Shown here in pieces: positions 60,301-64,000 of a stretch of 64,000 nt of DNA. Source of the stretch: Edaphobacillus lindanitolerans. GTDB lineage: Bacteria; Bacillota; Bacilli; Bacillales_A; Planococcaceae. The stretch covers positions 992,001 through 1,056,000 of the forward strand of contig NZ_FTPL01000001.1 in NCBI RefSeq assembly GCF_900156305.1. Direction: 5' to 3'. Position numbers and translations under genes: made by a program. Within the stretch, counting starts at the first letter, position 1. Each line of letters opens with the position of its first letter. The notes below the pieces were generated by a model that made no database searches, was not told where the DNA came from, and was given only the letters and a program-made list of their open reading frames with translations.

Positions 60301-61926
60301 TTATCGGATTTGCTCCAGAATAGAATTCCTTTCTATACTGTACACTCGTCGAATAACCTCTCCTGAACCTTGAGCAATTGCATTTTCCCCGTCTATTACA
60401 ACCCGGCCACCTACGATTACAAACCTAATCCCATGATTATATTGCCTTGGTTTCTCGTAAGTTGCTCGATCAGAAATCGTATCAGGATCAAAGATCACCA
60501 AGTCTGCTACTAACCCCTCCCGAATAATTCCTCTATCCTGCAGGCCGATAATGCGGGCCGGTTGGGAGGTCATCCGGCGGATCATTTCTTCCAAACTGGT
60601 GATGCGTTCCTCTCTCACATATTTACCTATGATACGCGGGAAGGAGCCATAGGCTCTTGGGTGGGGTTCCCCGCCAAGTAGGCCATCACTGCCAACTGTG
60701 CCGGAAGGGTGTGATAAAATTTGTTTGACAGATTCCTCATTCATCACAAAGTCAATCATGCCTACAGCATTTCGCTCATTCAAAATTAGATCCAGAGCAA
60801 CATATGGATAGTCGTCCCGTCCCTCTTTTATAGTAATCTCCCTGATAGTCTTCCCAACATATGACTGACGTAGTGATGAAGCAACAGATGTAATAACGAT
60901 TCCGTCCCAACCTGCCCATTTCGACATACTGTCCCAGCCTTTCACTGCCGTGGCCATTTCAGATACTATCCGCTCTCTAAGAGCGGCATCTTTGAGCCGT
61001 TCGAGCATCGCTTCTGTTCCACCATCATGGGCCCAAGGGGGAAGTATGGCACTAAGCATCGTGCTCCCCGCCGTATAAGGATATTGGTCAAACGTTACTT
61101 CCAGTCCTTCTTCACGCGCTTTATCGATTTTCTGTAGTACGTCTGGAGTTTTATGCCAGTTTTCCTTACCACAGTTTTTCAAATGAGAAAAATGAAGATG
61201 TGCGCCACAGCGTTTCATCATTTCGATTAACTCATCCATTGACTCCAGAATTTCATCACCTTCACTTCGCTGATGAATTACTAGAGGAGCTCCATATTCT
61301 GCTATCACTTGGCAGAGTGCCTCCAACTCTTTCATTTCAGCAAAACAGCAAGGAGGATAAATTAGGCCTGTTGAAAGACCAACCGCTCCTTCTTCCAAGC
61401 ATCGGCGTAGAACTTCTTTCATTTGGTGAATCTCTTCGTCAGTTGCAGGGCGATTGACAAGCCCCATAACTTCCATACGAATATTTCCGTGTGGGGCAAG
61501 TGTAGCAAGGTTATAGCTTGGCCCTTTTAATTCGATCTGTTCTAAATACTCATCTATTGTTGTGAAGTTCCATTCAATTGGCGGTGTGCCATCAAGTCCG
61601 GCTAAGTTATTTTGCCAGTCTGTTAGATATTCAACAGGTAACGGGGCTGCAGCAATGCCATCCTGACCTAGGAGATCAGTCGTGATACCTTGACGAATTT
61701 TCTCTTCGATCAACGGACGATCTAGAATTACCAAGTCAGAGTGGGTGTGCATATCAATGAAACCTGGACTGACTACCTTCTTCATAACATCGATAATCTG
61801 TTTTGCCGTAACATCGAGCTTTCCAATTCTCTCTATCCGTCCATTTTTGATTGCAATATCTCCGTAATACCACGGTGAGCCAGTGCCATCTATGATTTTG
61901 GCGTTTTTCAGCAAAAGATCATACAT
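60301..61926 (-). CDS. N-acyl-D-amino-acid deacylase (D-aminoacylase) family amidohydrolase
   Basis: A 541-residue zinc amidohydrolase. The N-terminal beta-sandwich (LLKNAKIIDGTGSPWYYGDI) leads to SPGFIDMHTHSDLVIL with the metal His-x-His-x-Asp near residue 65. VGLSTGLIYPP near 190 is the D-aminoacylase signature, the metal His pair lies in HQRSEGDE and HFSHLKNCG, and GSDGLLGGEPHPRAYGSFPR near 410 holds the catalytic Asp. It removes acyl groups from N-acyl-D-amino acids, or acts on related amides. The ATG at 61926 overlaps the stop of the upstream hydrolase by 8 bases. Works in the same operon as diaminopropionate lyase, which accepts D as well as L substrate. Confidence 0.92.
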   Translation of the reverse strand: MYDLLLKNAKIIDGTGSPWYYGDIAIKNGRIERIGKLDVTAKQIIDVMKKVVSPGFIDMHTHSDLVILDRPLIEEKIRQGITTDLLGQDGIAAAPLPVEYLTDWQNNLAGLDGTPPIEWNFTTIDEYLEQIELKGPSYNLATLAPHGNIRMEVMGLVNRPATDEEIHQMKEVLRRCLEEGAVGLSTGLIYPPCCFAEMKELEALCQVIAEYGAPLVIHQRSEGDEILESMDELIEMMKRCGAHLHFSHLKNCGKENWHKTPDVLQKIDKAREEGLEVTFDQYPYTAGSTMLSAILPPWAHDGGTEAMLERLKDAALRERIVSEMATAVKGWDSMSKWAGWDGIVITSVASSLRQSYVGKTIREITIKEGRDDYPYVALDLILNERNAVGMIDFVMNEESVKQILSHPSGTVGSDGLLGGEPHPRAYGSFPRIIGKYVREERITSLEEMIRRMTSQPARIIGLQDRGIIREGLVADLVIFDPDTISDRATYEKPRQYNHGIRFVIVGGRVVIDGENAIAQGSGEVIRRVYSIERNSILEQIR

Positions 61927-63139
61927 AAAGGTGTCCACCCTTCAGATTTGGATTTGGTTGCAGGCAAAGAGTTTCGAATATAGTAACGTAACCCTCAAAA
62001 GCTCCGTATAGCTGTGCCAGTTCGATATACTCGTCATCCTTATGAGCCAAAGTTTCTAAAGACGGTCCAAATCCAATTGTCTTGATACCCGCTTCTCCCG
62101 CGAAGTGGCTGCCGTTAGTACAAAATGCGTAATAGGAAGGTTCCCCTAAGAATCCTTTTGATTTTAGTTCATTCTGCAGAGCATGGATTAAAGGATCATC
62201 AGAGTCCAACAGCCAGGCCGGGAAATAACGTTCTGCTTGTATCAAGTTTCCGGTGTAACATTTTGCTTCCCCCGATGCAAATGAGACTTTTGCTTTAAAG
62301 GTCGAATCAGAACCTGAAAGCTCATCGATTAAAGACTGTATTGGGGCTAAAATACTCTCTTTCGTTTCATTCACGAGTGTTCTTCTGTCAAAGGTCACTT
62401 TGCAATAATGGGGAACAACAGAAGCCCCCGGATACGGACTTGATTTAATATCAGTAAGCTCTAATATTCCTTCGCCAAGAATAGGATGTGCAGGACACTT
62501 GAGTGTATTGATCTTTTCAACTAACTTCATCATCTTATTGACGGCATTAATGCCTTCCTGAGGATTCGAAGAATGGGCAGGTTCGCCAAAAGTCTCAACG
62601 ACGATTTCCGCACGCCCCCTCTGCCCATGTTTGATGGTCAAAGCAGAGGCTTCTCCTATAATCACGACATCAGGCTTTATTGCTTCACTGACTTTTCTGG
62701 TGGCTACGCCTTCGAAACACTCTTCATGCACGCTACAGGAAACTGCAATTTCTCCGGCAAATGCCCTGCCATTCACTTCTGCAAACGCTGCTCCTGCTGC
62801 GATTGCGCAAGCAACGGCCCCTTTCATATCAGTTGCTCCCCTGCCATATAACTTTCCGTCTTTTACGATCCCTTCAAATGGAGGAACTGTCCAGCTATCT
62901 TCATTAACCGGAACCGTATCGATATGTCCGTCAAACAGAACAACTGGTCCGGGTTTCTCACCTATGATTCTGCCGATTACATTTCCATATTCATCTGTTA
63001 GCACTTCATCGTATCCAAGTTCCTGGAACATTCCTTTAACTGCTTCTGCAACATCGCCTTCTTCCCCGGAGTAACTCTGTTTCCGGATCAGATTCTGGCA
63101 CATCTTGAGGAGCTGCTCTTTCCAGCCGTTATGTGTCAT
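61919..63139 (-). CDS. M20 family hydrolase, YgeY type (linked to diaminopropionate lyase)
   Basis: A 406-residue M20/ArgE-DapE superfamily hydrolase. VVLFDGHIDTVPV near residue 72 (metal His and Asp), YGRGATDMKGAVA near 103 (bridging Asp), CSVHEECFEG near 140 (catalytic and metal Glu) and the C-terminal GPSLETLAHKDDEYIE His are present. In Escherichia coli ygeY is adjacent to ygeX, the diaminopropionate ammonia-lyase gene, exactly as here. The precise reaction of YgeY is not firmly established to my knowledge. The ATG at 63139 lies 2 bases after the lyase stop. Confidence 0.88.
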   Translation of the reverse strand: MTHNGWKEQLLKMCQNLIRKQSYSGEEGDVAEAVKGMFQELGYDEVLTDEYGNVIGRIIGEKPGPVVLFDGHIDTVPVNEDSWTVPPFEGIVKDGKLYGRGATDMKGAVACAIAAGAAFAEVNGRAFAGEIAVSCSVHEECFEGVATRKVSEAIKPDVVIIGEASALTIKHGQRGRAEIVVETFGEPAHSSNPQEGINAVNKMMKLVEKINTLKCPAHPILGEGILELTDIKSSPYPGASVVPHYCKVTFDRRTLVNETKESILAPIQSLIDELSGSDSTFKAKVSFASGEAKCYTGNLIQAERYFPAWLLDSDDPLIHALQNELKSKGFLGEPSYYAFCTNGSHFAGEAGIKTIGFGPSLETLAHKDDEYIELAQLYGAFEGYVTIFETLCLQPNPNLKGGHLYV

Positions 63140-63141
63140 TT

Positions 63142-64000
63142 TCAACCAACACCTACTTCGCTTTTTAAAGTTGTATGGCTCCAAACAACTTTTCGATAAT
63201 GTTGTGGATCTGTGTCTCCTTCTGTACTAATAACAAGTATCACCGATTTTTCATCCAACCCAACCTCGTCAGCGATTTCGCGAGAATCCTTTGCAGTCAT
63301 AAGTTCATATACGAGTCCGAGCGGAGCTGCTCCCGATTCCCCTGAAATAATTCGATCATCTGTGCCCATTGGGTTCCCGAGTACTCGCATACCCAATGCA
63401 GCAATCTCATCATCACACGAAAATCCACCGTGAGCATATTCCGAGATGATGCGCCAAGCTGTTTCATTTGGTTCTCCGCAAGCAAGACCAGCCATAATAG
63501 TTTGCATGGCTCCACCAACTGTCACTGAGTTGCTGCTATCCGTTTTAAATGACTTGTAATAGCAGTCTGCGACGTCTGGCTCTACAATATAGGTTTTAGG
63601 CAATTCCTCACCATACAACAGTGCCATATAGCCTAAAACTGCCGCTGCAAACGAACCAACACCAGCTTGCAAGAAAAGATGAGTTGGTCTTTCATCCCCT
63701 AGTTGTTCCTCAAGCTCCGCCCCGATCATGGAATACCCTTGCATAATCCATTCAGGAATTTCTTCATATCCATCCCATGCAGTATCCTGTACGACGACCC
63801 AGTCATTCTTCTCTGCTTGTTCTGCCACATAACGTACCGTGTCATCATAATTCCACTCTGTAATAGTCCCCTCGGCACCTGTATCAGTAATATGCTTTAG
63901 TCTCAGTAAGGAAGAGCCCCTTGGCATATAAATCACTGCATGAAACCCCAGCTTTTTTGCTGCCCAGGCAACTCCCCTTCCGTGATTGCCGTCTGTAGCC
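63142..64000 (-). CDS. dpaL: diaminopropionate ammonia-lyase, N terminus beyond window
   Basis: The reading frame is open to the window edge. The last 286 or so codons are seen, starting ATDGNHGRGVAWAAKKLG, the conserved Asn-loop that follows the PLP Lys in fold-type II enzymes. AVIYMPRGSS, then FLQAGVGSFAAAVLGY and GESGAAPLGLVYEL near the C terminus match YgeX/DpaL closely. The enzyme uses PLP to convert D- or L-2,3-diaminopropionate to pyruvate and two ammonia. An internal ATG at 63936 is not the start. It is the most upstream gene seen of the operon with YgeY-type hydrolase, D-aminoacylase and symporter. Confidence 0.92.
   Translation of the reverse strand, partial: ATDGNHGRGVAWAAKKLGFHAVIYMPRGSSLLRLKHITDTGAEGTITEWNYDDTVRYVAEQAEKNDWVVVQDTAWDGYEEIPEWIMQGYSMIGAELEEQLGDERPTHLFLQAGVGSFAAAVLGYMALLYGEELPKTYIVEPDVADCYYKSFKTDSSNSVTVGGAMQTIMAGLACGEPNETAWRIISEYAHGGFSCDDEIAALGMRVLGNPMGTDDRIISGESGAAPLGLVYELMTAKDSREIADEVGLDEKSVILVISTEGDTDPQHYRKVVWSHTTLKSEVGVG

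Overview
The window reads as a chromosomal segment of a fairly GC-rich Bacillales bacterium (Firmicutes). A Planococcaceae-type organism is my best guess and is inference. The support is strong AGGAGG-type ribosome binding sites, many GTG/TTG starts, sigma-A promoters, CcpA-type cre boxes, HutC-type GntR regulators, and purely catabolic gene content. No rRNA, tRNA, CRISPR array, phage or complete IS element was seen. Nearly all genes are on the minus strand in long, tightly overlapping operons.

1-1.4 kb: a PPOX-fold protein and a HAD phosphatase, separated by the first of three 21-nt-period repeat arrays. 1.4-20.1 kb: a large sugar/polyol catabolic island in at least three minus transcription units plus one plus-strand gene. 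It encodes an RbsBAC-type ABC importer, three medium-chain dehydrogenases, an SDR, a D-tagatose/D-allulose 3-epimerase with its metal ligands visible, two FGGY kinases, a PfkB kinase, a class II bisphosphate aldolase, a phosphotriesterase-type lactonase, a 2-hydroxyacid dehydrogenase, a shikimate-dehydrogenase-like protein, a cupin phosphoglucose isomerase and a KDPG-type aldolase. A GntR regulator is embedded. A shared operator (core ATGTnnTGACA) lies in front of the three starts of transcription, which ties the island into one regulon.

20.2-34.2 kb: one apparent operon with malate synthase G, a multi-subunit opine-oxidase-like flavoenzyme (two amine-oxidising FAD subunits, an FAD/NAD subunit, and two separate 2Fe-2S proteins), a complete peptide/opine ABC importer and an M20 dipeptidase. 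A second GntR repressor lies just upstream. TTATAACTTT-type palindromes occur before the dipeptidase, before the repressor and inside the operon. The parsimonious reading is uptake, cleavage and oxidation of a glycine-type or N-substituted amino acid to glyoxylate, which malate synthase then assimilates.

34.3-42.5 kb: a carboxypeptidase G2-like M20 peptidase (repeat array 2 in its 3' UTR), a YfcC-type carrier, then a sigma-54 activator beside a textbook -24/-12 promoter that drives proline racemase, proline dehydrogenase and BrnQ. 42.5-51.8 kb: an AEC carrier (repeat array 3 in its 3' UTR), NhaC antiporter plus opine dehydrogenase with a divergent LysR regulator, and acetoacetyl-CoA synthetase plus an MFS carrier with a divergent TetR regulator whose twin palindromic operators are visible.

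51.8-53.2 kb: a scar. An AT-rich orphan gene sits next to a decayed fragment of a second acetoacetyl-CoA synthetase. 53.2-64 kb: a DUF3100 membrane pair, a GarR-type reductase, an aldehyde dehydrogenase and a GAF-PucR regulator, then a visibly more AT-rich cluster of sodium/solute symporter, N-acyl-D-amino-acid deacylase, YgeY-type M20 hydrolase and diaminopropionate ammonia-lyase, the last cut by the window edge.
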